Origin: Trichomonas tenax
Lineage: Eukaryota; Parabasalia; Trichomonadida; Trichomonadidae
Assembly (NCBI GenBank): GCA_023091735.1
Contig: JALKBU010000007.1
Location: 1-64,000 of the forward strand
DNA: 64,000 bases
Direction of reading: 5' to 3'
Shown: piece by piece, positions 1-8,184 of the stretch
Layout of the letters: the number at the start of each line of letters is the position of its first letter
Numbering within the stretch: the stretch's first letter is position 1
The notes under the pieces: model-generated
Told to the model about the DNA's origin: nothing
Seen by the model: the letters and a program-made list of their open reading frames with translations, nothing else
Databases searched by the model: none
Program-made: the position numbers and the translations under genes

Positions 1-120
1 AAAAAATAAATATTTTTAAAATTAAACTTAATCCACAAATGATAAAACATGCCGAAATCTTTAAATCTTAACGTGAAAACATCACGAAATCATTAAATTT
101 CTTCATTTCTCCAGGCACAA

Positions 121-138
121 AGCGAGCTTTAGCTCGCT
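121..138. repeat. Perfect short palindrome (8-bp arms)
   Basis: AGCGAGCT and AGCTCGCT flank a TT spacer, giving a perfect 8-bp hairpin just upstream of the first open frame. It is more GC-rich than its surroundings. Its role is unknown; it could be the edge of a mobile element or an RNA hairpin. Confidence 0.5.
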
Positions 139-165
139 GGGCTGCCTCATTTGTGTGTGTGTACT

Positions 166-642
166 ATGACTGGAATCGTTAACAGTTTAGAGGATAGTAT
201 AGGTGTTACCAATAATGCATTGAATCAATTCACGACTTTCATTAATGAAACTAACAGAGCAACACAGAACGCAATTTCAAGTGTTGAATCACTAACTGGT
301 CAGGTAATGGATAGTCATTTAAGTTCATTTCAACGAGTTCAATGGTTCTTACAGAATTTATCACATGTTGGGGCTAATGTCATACCTCGTAGTGTAAGAT
401 TAAGAGATGTTGATGAAATCCCTGAAGAAGAAATACATGAACTAACAATTGTTGAAAAATATAATAAATTATATCCTCATTACGGTGTGTTATTGGATTA
501 TATTAATCAAGTTATAAGAGATAACAATATAATATTTGAAGGTATAGAAAGAAATAATGATTTAACTATTACTATCACTATATATTTTTTTGATAATGTT
601 TTTCTTTCGAAAAATCCATTTTTAATCAAAACCTCAATATGA
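166..642 (+). CDS. Hypothetical protein, 158 aa, helical N-terminal half
   Basis: An open frame from the ATG at 166. The N-terminal half (about residues 5-70) is polar and Asn/Thr/Ser/Gln-rich with heptad-like hydrophobic spacing, so it probably forms helices. An acidic stretch (DVDEIPEEEIHE) and an Ile/Tyr-rich C-terminus follow. I recognise no domain, signal peptide or convincing membrane segment. The tail (after about residue 130) becomes low-complexity and AT-rich, as if the frame had run into non-coding DNA, so this may be the 5' part of a damaged gene. The nearest neighbour is a same-strand membrane protein gene about 375 bp downstream. Whether it is a functional gene is uncertain. Confidence 0.35.
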   Translation: MTGIVNSLEDSIGVTNNALNQFTTFINETNRATQNAISSVESLTGQVMDSHLSSFQRVQWFLQNLSHVGANVIPRSVRLRDVDEIPEEEIHELTIVEKYNKLYPHYGVLLDYINQVIRDNNIIFEGIERNNDLTITITIYFFDNVFLSKNPFLIKTSI

Positions 643-1018
643 TTACATATGCATGGCTGATTTATGATGATAAAAAGCTCCAAAGCGATAATTTTTGTTA
701 AAAATTTTCGAAAATAGCTGGAAATAATATATAGAATATAATTAGCCTATAATATTTTTCATCACCTATTCAAAAAATAAAGTATTCAAAAAATTTAATG
801 TGTTATACTCTGTAACATATTTCATGTATTATTTCCGAAAATACGTTTTCTACTTTCTCAAAACTATTTGTAAAGCTCACGATCCTATTTTTGAGACCAC
901 AATAAGATTTGGACGATCAAAAGCGAGAAAAGTGCTTCTGTAGTCTGAGCAACATATAAACATGCAATTAAAACACTTTTTGAAAATAATTTGAGATCAT
1001 AAAAGTAACAAAATTTTC
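643..1018. other. Intergenic, no feature recognised
   Basis: AT-rich spacer. I see no open frame, strong repeat or RNA signature. The last bases read TTTTCATG, which leaves a minimal 5' leader for the gene starting at 1019. Confidence 0.5.
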
Positions 1019-2449
1019 ATGGGATTTCTAAATTGGATTCTTTTCTGGTCAGATTCGTACCACAACTCCATCCTCTATCACATTATTCGCCAGAGCTCTA
1101 TCATCGGTCTCTTTGTTTTGGCCGTTCTTATCTTCCCGACGTCGATAACAATGTATATTCTTACGCTTTCTATAATAGAGTATACAAGGAAGTGCTCGGG
1201 ATTCAGCTTAGTCATCCTTTACTGCTTCTTCGTTTTTGTTACATGGTTTACAGGATTTTTAAACCAACCATTCGAAGATCAATCACATCCACGAATTACC
1301 ATATTAGACTTACTCCGCGGCATGATTTACGTCATGGCTGTTGCTTTTGACCGCGTTACAACAAAACGTTTTGGAATCGTTAGTAATATCACATTATTAG
1401 CTTTTCCAACATTTCTTGTTTGCTCGTCAGAGTTTATTAGCATTATAGATCAATTCGGAATGTCAATACACGTTGCATCTTTTTGCAATATTTTCCCAGA
1501 TGTTTCATTTCTTCCGTTAAGACTTATTGGTCCAAATGGACTTGTATTCTGCATAGGATTTCTCGCATCTTATACATCTATGTGGCGTGTAGCTCGTCAT
1601 TTAGCGCGTAGAAGATTTAAATTACATATTCGTTGGATTCCTGTTGTAATAGTTGGTGTGCTTATTTCAAACATGATTTTTGCCAGAACAGAACGAACAG
1701 AAAGTGTAACAGTAATTCAAAATTTCGAACAATCAAATATTGATAAACTTTACAATCAAATAACAACAAATCCGAACAAAACTGCATTTACTATAATCGA
1801 GCTACCTGTTTTAGGCGATGTTACGAAGTTATTATCAATTAAATCTGATTCATTAATAACATTTTGCTCGACAAAGAATGGATCCGATATACTCTATGTT
1901 TTAGACAAAGGCAATAAGATAGAATTCCCACTTGTGCATCATCAAAAATCAAAGATTCCATTTTTGTTCAAAATGAAGGATGTTTTAGTTCTAAATACTA
2001 CACTTGGTCGTACAGCTTTCATAGTCGGCCGTGACATCTTATTTGCAGAGTTTTTCGCATCACAAGATTTCGATCTCATTATTTCTTTCGGTGGATCGGA
2101 GTATGATGAAAAAGCACAGCTGATGTATAGAATAGGACAAATTATCAGTTCATCTACAGGTTCATATCATTTCCATGCTTCAGGATTTTCACAATCGTAC
2201 TTAGTACGCGGAAATGGTTATTATAGCTTTTCTTCTGCACCTTCCAAAGAAGGAATTCGCACCTTTGATATTAGTTCTAATGGAAATAGAACTGTTCACA
2301 ACAACATTAAATTTATCTTCTTCGGTTTCTTCTTCCACCTGATTGGATTAGTGTGGATCTTGCTCAACTTCATTCCTTATCTTTATGTCAGAAACTTCAC
2401 TCAAGTTCCTCGTGGAATTGTTTTGACAATTCAAGATTCTACTATGTGA
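1019..2449 (+). CDS. Polytopic membrane protein with degenerate nitrilase-like domain (Lnt-like)
   Basis: 476 aa. Residues 15-220 hold about six hydrophobic segments. A soluble region (about 225-420) follows, then one more membrane helix (about 430-457). That order, membrane helices then a carbon-nitrogen-hydrolase fold then a last helix, is the layout of apolipoprotein N-acyltransferase (Lnt). The soluble part starts VTVIQNF, as CN hydrolases often do. It has a candidate catalytic Glu at 261 (TIIELP). Its VGRDILFAEFF (336-346) aligns with the family's ICYEI/CYDI catalytic-Cys motif, but with Gly (337) where the Cys should be. The following DLIISFGGSEYD matches the strand after that motif. 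Assignment is by motif reading only. If it is right, this copy is unlikely to catalyse acyl transfer. An unrelated multi-pass protein remains possible. Confidence 0.5.
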   Translation: MGFLNWILFWSDSYHNSILYHIIRQSSIIGLFVLAVLIFPTSITMYILTLSIIEYTRKCSGFSLVILYCFFVFVTWFTGFLNQPFEDQSHPRITILDLLRGMIYVMAVAFDRVTTKRFGIVSNITLLAFPTFLVCSSEFISIIDQFGMSIHVASFCNIFPDVSFLPLRLIGPNGLVFCIGFLASYTSMWRVARHLARRRFKLHIRWIPVVIVGVLISNMIFARTERTESVTVIQNFEQSNIDKLYNQITTNPNKTAFTIIELPVLGDVTKLLSIKSDSLITFCSTKNGSDILYVLDKGNKIEFPLVHHQKSKIPFLFKMKDVLVLNTTLGRTAFIVGRDILFAEFFASQDFDLIISFGGSEYDEKAQLMYRIGQIISSSTGSYHFHASGFSQSYLVRGNGYYSFSSAPSKEGIRTFDISSNGNRTVHNNIKFIFFGFFFHLIGLVWILLNFIPYLYVRNFTQVPRGIVLTIQDSTM

Positions 2450-3115
2450 GTTTTGGTATTTGTTTTTTGGCTTATAAATATATTTATATAGTTGTTTCGT
2501 TAATAGTCACTCTATGTTTAAGATATTTATAATTCATATTTTCCCAATTTTATTTATAAATGCGTCTAAAGATCTTTGTATATTATAAACATGATTGACT
2601 CGACTTTTGTTTTATAATTACATGAACACAAGCGTTGATCATGTTTGAATAAATTGAATCAATTTTATCAATATTGTATACATTTGTTCTAACTTAGCAA
2701 CATTCATTCTTATCGATTTTATGACATATGGTATCACTGCGGTGCTTTCAATGTCGTTATCCAAGGATCCAAAATTGTTAAATTATTTTTCAAAATAAAC
2801 GAGATAAATAGGATTTACATACTATATAAATCTTATTTTCATTATTTCGGCGAAAAACACAAATTCCAAAACTTTTTAAAATTCCTCCATTAAAACCTGA
2901 GAAATAGGGTTTCCGTAATATATAGATCTTATTTCAAGTTTTGCAACAAATAGCATTTTAAAAATTTTTCCAAAATAAATTTGAAAAATAGCACATGCAT
3001 GATACGGAAAATCTAAATCCCAAGTTTTGGAGCAAAAATTTTGATATTGCAAAAATTTCCGGTGAATTTTTTCGGCGACGATATAGCTAAAAAGTGAAAT
3101 GAGGCATTTTTCAAG
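2450..3115. other. Intergenic, AT-rich
   Basis: About 670 bp with no credible gene. An AAAAAGTGAAATG stretch near 3090-3102, just before the CHMP1 start, resembles the AAAAGTGA elements seen upstream of other genes here and may belong to its promoter. Confidence 0.4.
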
Positions 3116-3667
3116 ATGATGGACAAAAACAGCTTCCAGCTCAAGATGCAGGCCAAGCAGCTTGAGAACGAGGCAAAGAGAATGATGAAGGAGGCACAAA
3201 AAGAAAAGGCTAAAGCTAAGGCCGCTCTCAAGAAGGGAAATAGAGCTGCCGCTGCACTTTATGCACAGAACGCTACACGCTACGAAGCACAGGCTAACCA
3301 GCTCCTCCAGTCTGCTGGTACAACAAATGGCTACGCTACAGACCTTCGTGCTGGTGCTGTTGCTGCACAAATGTCTAGAAACATGACAATGGCGACAACT
3401 GGCCTTGAAAACAATGTCAAGGCTGTCGATGTTAACAAGGTTTCAGCACAGCGTACTAAATTAGATGGTCTTAAGACAAAGATGTCTGCTGCCAACCAGT
3501 TATTGACAGGTGAAGATGATTTAGAGGCCCAAGCTGGCGCCGAGGATCTCCTTTCTGCTCTTGAAGCAGAAAACGCAGCAGATGCTGATCTTCAGCTCGA
3601 TGCAATTCCAATGGGCACTGTATCTGTCCCAGCCGAATCTGCTAAGAGTGGTGGAATGAAGATTTAA
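3116..3667 (+). CDS. CHMP1: ESCRT-III subunit CHMP1/Vps46 (Did2) family
   Basis: 183 aa, all-helical Snf7-fold protein. The N-terminus (FQLKMQAKQLENEAKRMMKE, then KAKAALKKGN and ALYAQNATRYEAQ) closely follows the first two helices of CHMP1/Did2. NKVSAQ and the later acidic helices also fit. The family assembles on endosomal and nuclear membranes and helps recruit Vps4 for multivesicular-body formation, cytokinesis and membrane sealing. Two adjacent Met codons at 3116 and 3119 are possible starts. The C-terminus ends AKSGGMKI instead of the usual Leu/Arg-rich MIT-interacting helix, so Vps4 binding may be weak or act through another segment. The stop codon lies in TTTAAAAC, which contains the TAAA polyadenylation-type signal of trichomonads. 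Use of GC-ending codons is higher than in neighbours, suggesting strong expression. Confidence 0.85.
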   Translation: MMDKNSFQLKMQAKQLENEAKRMMKEAQKEKAKAKAALKKGNRAAAALYAQNATRYEAQANQLLQSAGTTNGYATDLRAGAVAAQMSRNMTMATTGLENNVKAVDVNKVSAQRTKLDGLKTKMSAANQLLTGEDDLEAQAGAEDLLSALEAENAADADLQLDAIPMGTVSVPAESAKSGGMKI

Positions 3668-4018
3668 AACGGCTATAAAATTATGAATTTGTTTAGATCT
3701 CTCATTTTTTTTTCAAATCAAAACTGTTTTGATGCTTCAAAGAATCCAATCCAATCCTAAAATTATGACGCCAATATGTACAACTTATTGGAATCAATTT
3801 TTAGGGTATTTTTTTCGTTAATTTTATCAAAATATTTTGAAATCTGTATTTGTTAAAAAACTTTTCGAATTTTAAATACATCCTAGGAACATAGTCGTTT
3901 TGTAGTGTTGCCATCTTTTGATTTTAAGTTTAGATATATTTTCCAGCAAATAGTTGCATGACAAAAATCATTTTACATGTCTAAAATAGTATGATTTACT
4001 TATATAAATACAAATCAT
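3668..4018. other. Intergenic between convergent genes; one TTTACATGTCT motif
   Basis: 350 bp, AT-rich. It contains a reverse-orientation TTTACATGTCT at 3972-3982, one of the TGACATGTAAA-family motifs that recur in this window. Nothing else recognised. Confidence 0.4.
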
Positions 4019-5578
4019 TTACAAAATATCTATTTTGCTTGTCTCGATCAAATCGAGAAACATTGCAGAAACATTCCTGACTTCGTGGAATGAAGATTGC
4101 GTGAGGACCGAAATCCTATTAATTATTCCAAATTCTACTTCAAATTGGAGTCTCAGCCAAAACGCTGTAGCATAATTGATCAGTATTGATTGATAATTTT
4201 CGCTCTTTGTAGCAATAAGAGGTGGAATTAAAACTCTGATGTCCTGTGGGTCAGATGACCATTCACTAATTGCCCAAGCAATGGCAAGGCCAACTAGATC
4301 ATCCGGAGGCTCGAAAATTGATTCCAAAATTTCTTTCAGAAATAGTTTTTGTGTATTTTTATCTGTAATGCTTTGTATTGCTTGTGCAATTAATGTGAAA
4401 GATCCCGGTATTGCCAAATCATACAACCCAATAATAACAGATACAAAAATCGCACCATCATTTCTCGAAACGTTAATCAACTCTTGAACTGAAGTAATAT
4501 CTTTTGTCTCATTGATAAACTTATAAAGCTCACCAGATGACCGATGATCACGAGCAGAAATTGCACGAATAGCAATAGCAGGCCCGCGAATCGAAGAATC
4601 AACAGATTCGATGCTTGGCGATATAATTGATGGTGATGGTTTGAACTTAACGGAAAGAGACTTAAGAGCATTCAGTACACAAGAAGCGACGTTTGGATCT
4701 GTGTCAATTGAAATTATATTCTGTAATTTCGAACCAAGTTGTGTGTAGAGAGTATTTGAAAATTGTGCTCTGGAGACGAGATTTGCGGCATCAATCAATG
4801 CAATCGGATGGTCTTGCTTAGAAACGAATTGAGTAACGGATTTTTCCATATCAACGTAAAGTGTTGAGTTTAGTGCCAATAACGCGCATAATATTCTTGA
4901 AAGTTTCGAAAAAATGATAGGTGTTGCAAAAGGAATCTCAGAAACGAGAGTTTGGAAAAGTGCTCCAACTTCTAATGGATTTTTTTGTACAACTTCACAA
5001 AGAATAGCAAGCGAAGTATATTTAAGGGATGGTTGGAATAGAGACGCGCGAATGTATTGCATTAATTTTGGTAATATTGTTGGATCATCTCTGTAGGCTC
5101 TGAAAATTATAGTAAGCGCTAATTTTCGTCCGGTGTCGTTCGAAGATTCAGCAATTATGTAAACTTCGTTTTCTATTGAATGAAAAACAAATGGATTAAC
5201 ATAAAAAGACATAGATTGAAGTGCCGGTATAATCAATTCCTCAGTTCTCATTGCCTTTCTGTATATTGCCGGCATCATTTCGACGTATGGAGATGAGCTC
5301 GTGAGAAAAACCGAAGCAGCGCGAAATCCAACAAGTCTGGCTTCGATACTCTGCGAAGATAAAAGCATTGTAACGTGAAATCCAAGGAAAGATAAATCAT
5401 TTGAGTCGAACGTATTCGGAATAATTTTATTCATTGATTTCGCTTGAACTATTTCGTTGCTAACGATAAAAGACTTGTAAACGTCGTCGAGTTCATCATC
5501 ATCAAACGTATCAAGTATTTTCGTTAATGTTCTTGTGATGAAATCAAACATTTTTGACGACAAATATATCGTTTTCAT
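4019..5578 (-). CDS. AP-3 complex delta-adaptin-like N-terminal trunk
   Basis: 519 aa of helical repeats. Residues about 60-260 follow the adaptin N-terminal solenoid, with best resemblance to AP-3 delta: a helix placed like AAFNIIEVMSAS, then LVGFRAASVFL, LQSMSFYVNP, RKLALTIIFRAYRDDP and SLAILCEVVQKNP, the last matching the delta ICELARRNP motif. AP-3 sorts cargo from Golgi or endosomes to lysosome-like compartments. The protein is much shorter than animal or fungal delta (about 900-1200 aa) and lacks a recognisable hinge and ear, so it is a trunk-only or divergent subunit. Start: the ATG at 5578, with a Met at residue 10 as alternative. A GTGTCAA directly precedes the start. It could instead be another ARM/HEAT adaptin-like protein. 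Confidence 0.6.
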   Translation of the reverse strand: MKTIYLSSKMFDFITRTLTKILDTFDDDELDDVYKSFIVSNEIVQAKSMNKIIPNTFDSNDLSFLGFHVTMLLSSQSIEARLVGFRAASVFLTSSSPYVEMMPAIYRKAMRTEELIIPALQSMSFYVNPFVFHSIENEVYIIAESSNDTGRKLALTIIFRAYRDDPTILPKLMQYIRASLFQPSLKYTSLAILCEVVQKNPLEVGALFQTLVSEIPFATPIIFSKLSRILCALLALNSTLYVDMEKSVTQFVSKQDHPIALIDAANLVSRAQFSNTLYTQLGSKLQNIISIDTDPNVASCVLNALKSLSVKFKPSPSIISPSIESVDSSIRGPAIAIRAISARDHRSSGELYKFINETKDITSVQELINVSRNDGAIFVSVIIGLYDLAIPGSFTLIAQAIQSITDKNTQKLFLKEILESIFEPPDDLVGLAIAWAISEWSSDPQDIRVLIPPLIATKSENYQSILINYATAFWLRLQFEVEFGIINRISVLTQSSFHEVRNVSAMFLDLIETSKIDIL

Positions 5579-6200
5579 TTGACACTTTACGTGGCAAAAA
5601 TAATTTCATTTCCTAAATCTATGTTATTATATGATTGAAAACATAATTTCTAATAATATAATACCGAGAAAGTACAAAGAATAATTACTGTTGTTCATCA
5701 CTCATGAAAAAAGAACATCAAAAAATATTTTCCATGCATAAGTAAAATATGTTGTAAAACAATACTAGATGCATTTTGATTCATGTAACACATATGCTCA
5801 TTTTAAGCATTAGTGCCTGCATCCAAATCATATAATTGAAATGCTATTTCATCATTAGTTAGATGGATATTAATCAATTAATTGATCATCAATTATCATT
5901 TATATTTCATCCATATTATAAATCCTAAACCTATAAATCAATATGCACTCACATGATTGCGATTAGTTCATGGTTTTTAACAGTTGCTCTGTTATTTATA
6001 GATTAATTATTTGAATTAAATCTCAAGAACCAAGAACGCTTATTTTATTGTTAGCATTTTTGTTGGCAATGCGTTAGAATACACTGCATAATAAAGATGA
6101 TTTTATCAATTAATTTGGAAAACAAATATAAGGCTATTAACTGGCCAATTTTTACAAAAGTTATGTATATTATTTATTCGAAATAGGGTGAACGAAGTAT
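5579..6200. other. Intergenic, AT-rich
   Basis: About 620 bp without open frames of note. It contains runs such as ATTAATCAATTAATTGATCATCAATTA with local self-complementarity, but nothing I would assign a function. Confidence 0.45.
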
Positions 6201-6710
6201 TCACTTAGAATTGAAAAATACTGTTGAGATTGCTTCGAAAGGTGACTTCAAAGTCTCCTGATTTCTCTCAATAGCGAACTGCTTGATCTGCTGTGTCTGT
6301 CTGTACTCGTTAATTGGCTTTAATACAAATGATATTCCTTTACCAACGACCATCATAAAAACAGATTGGAAAGCACCGGTGAAAGAGCCGCCTGCGACGC
6401 CCTTTATACCGTTTCTCCATTCTAAAAGTGCACCTGTCGCCGCACCTTCCGCGATATCGACGAGTAGTGGATTTTTAATACGCTGATTGATGTATGGTGA
6501 TATTGTTGCCGAACACATAGCCCAGCTGGCCATGCTGATAGCGTTTTGCTTTGAAACTACGGCAAATTGAGATTTAAAATCGGCCAATTTTGAGCCCGAA
6601 GGCGCTTCGAAGAGTGAATGTCTCAAAGCACCGACAAATGCAAAGCCATGGCCTGTTAACATGCCTCTGCCGGCTCTCTGTGCGTATTCTTGAAAAGTTG
6701 GTCTGTTCAT
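6201..6710 (-). CDS. Tim17/Tim22/Tim23-family inner-membrane translocase protein (hydrogenosomal)
   Basis: 169 aa. The Tim17/22/23 pattern is clear: a Gly/Ala-rich first helix (GRGMLTGHGFAFVGALRHS), then SMASWAMCSATISPYI, VDIAEGAATGALLEWRNGIKG and GSFTGAFQSVFMMVVGK, which gives four short Gly-rich membrane segments with the conserved R-x-G-rich third helix. In trichomonads such proteins sit in the hydrogenosome inner membrane and form the protein-import channel. The C-terminal tail (about 130-169) is hydrophilic. The gene is compact and upstream lies a small CCCCC/GGGGG hairpin (around 6731-6757). Which of the three subfamilies it belongs to cannot be decided by eye. Confidence 0.85.
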   Translation of the reverse strand: MNRPTFQEYAQRAGRGMLTGHGFAFVGALRHSLFEAPSGSKLADFKSQFAVVSKQNAISMASWAMCSATISPYINQRIKNPLLVDIAEGAATGALLEWRNGIKGVAGGSFTGAFQSVFMMVVGKGISFVLKPINEYRQTQQIKQFAIERNQETLKSPFEAISTVFFNSK

Positions 6711-6884
6711 TCTAAAATTTTCAAAAAAAATGGGGTCTCCCCCTTAAATAGGGGGAATCTTTCAGCATATTAAATTAAATCATTTTTGTCTGACAGCGTA
6801 GGATGAGGGAGATATTTGCAGTGTTTGTTTTGTAAAAGGTTTTTATGACATGTGATTATTCTTTTCAAATCTCATTATTTTTTA

Positions 6885-7976
6885 TATAGTTGCATTGCAA
6901 ACCTGTCACCTTTCAGCTCTTCACCAACTTACTCAAAATTGATTATTGTTGACATAATTGTTGATGTGTTGACATTGCGCATTCCAGAATTTACTTATGG
7001 AGCTGATTTAGATCAATTTTTGAACAACTAGATGCAGTTCAATATAAACAGAAAGAAAATGCGCTGAGTGATGCAAATGAAGTTTTCAAAGAAATCAGAA
7101 CGCAAGCATTGCCAAAAGCTGCGATTACAGTTCAAGAAAAAAATTGCTGATATTTCTAAGACGAAAGAACGACTTAAATGAGGTATGGACATGTCTTCAT
7201 TTAAGAAGCAAGCTCTTAAAGCTGATCATTTGGACCAAATCAAATCACTTCTTGAACTTCATATCCAAATTATGGATCATCTCGTCACTTTTGCCAGTAA
7301 AGACGAAAAATTCAAAGAAGCCGTCTCTTTCGAAGCCAGCACACTTATTGGATCCGAGCCGTAGCCATTGCTCGATGAGAAATATCTCGAAAATCAAGTA
7401 AATTGCTGCGAAGAGATTCGTTTGTTTTCTCTTGCGTCACACATCCGCCAGGGATTCTCTAAGACTTTCGCGAGTGAAATACGACAGGAGATGGTCTGCA
7501 TCTATGGAGTTTACTTCCTGGAGGATCTTGTCAACTTAGCTCGTTTCGGTTTGTTGACACAAATGCATGGTGAATTCTTCAAAATGCAAATCAATGGAAA
7601 ACGAATTATAATGAATACATTTTTGGCAGTTCAATTAGAATGATCCAGAAGTTACGAAGCAGTTCAATTCTTCAATGGATATATTCATTTGATAGTGTGA
7701 ATCGTTCAATTTGTGAGTGACATCCAAAGTGAAAATGAAGTTCCAAAGTTTTGCGAGGATCTCAAAATACCCTTCGAGGCATCAAGAAATGCAAAGTTGG
7801 AAGCTTTAACGAGGTCCAATGATGCCAAAAAAGTCATGGTTTTTATCATTAGTGGTGTAAGAAGTTGATCTTTTCCACGATACTGGTAAAATATTGTATC
7901 CAGGCAACACAGAGTTCCACATCGGATCGACACACATTCTCAATGGAAATAGGTTTATCAAAGTATATTGTTGATG
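6885..7976 (+). pseudogene. Vps33 (Sec1/Munc18 family) pseudogene, multiply broken
   Basis: Fragments in three frames line up in order with the C-terminal half of Vps33, the SM protein of HOPS/CORVET tethering complexes. Near 6940: KLIIVDIIVDVLTL, then FTYGADLDQF, like the DR-VD-TPL-Q-TYEGLIDE segment. From 7022: EQLDAVQYKQKENALSDANEVFKEIR. From about 7186: a helical stretch through LLELHIQIMDHLVTFASKDEK. From 7368: LENQVNCCEEIRLFSLASHI, then EIRQEMVCIYGVYFLEDLVN, ARFGLLTQ, matching the IEELI-LRLLCL-QTYGYE-LLTLNNLEKAGLL part. From 7714: SENEVPKF through KKVMVFIISGV and FHIGSTHILNG, matching the last strands. There are frameshifts near 7020, 7135 and 7870 and in-frame stops near 7178, 7363 and 7641. 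A working copy presumably lies elsewhere. Confidence 0.7.
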
Positions 7977-8184
7977 AATAAATTTGTTGTTCTTAATTCA
8001 AAAATTAAATTAACCAAAATCCACACAAAACATAATATATCCATCATACGTAATATCTATATTCAAAACAATATAATCTAAATACCAAAATATTTAATTC
8101 GAATTGTATAAAATCTTTGAATGATAACCAAAATTTATAACCCGTTCAAGAAGGGCATAACAGGGCAAAAATATTTAATCAAAA

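Noticed and set aside
7022..7643. Spliceosomal introns as an explanation for the broken Vps33 frames
   Set aside because: Trichomonad introns have strict ends (GTAYGT and ACTAACACACAG). No such sequences occur between the blocks, and there are also in-frame stops without length gain.
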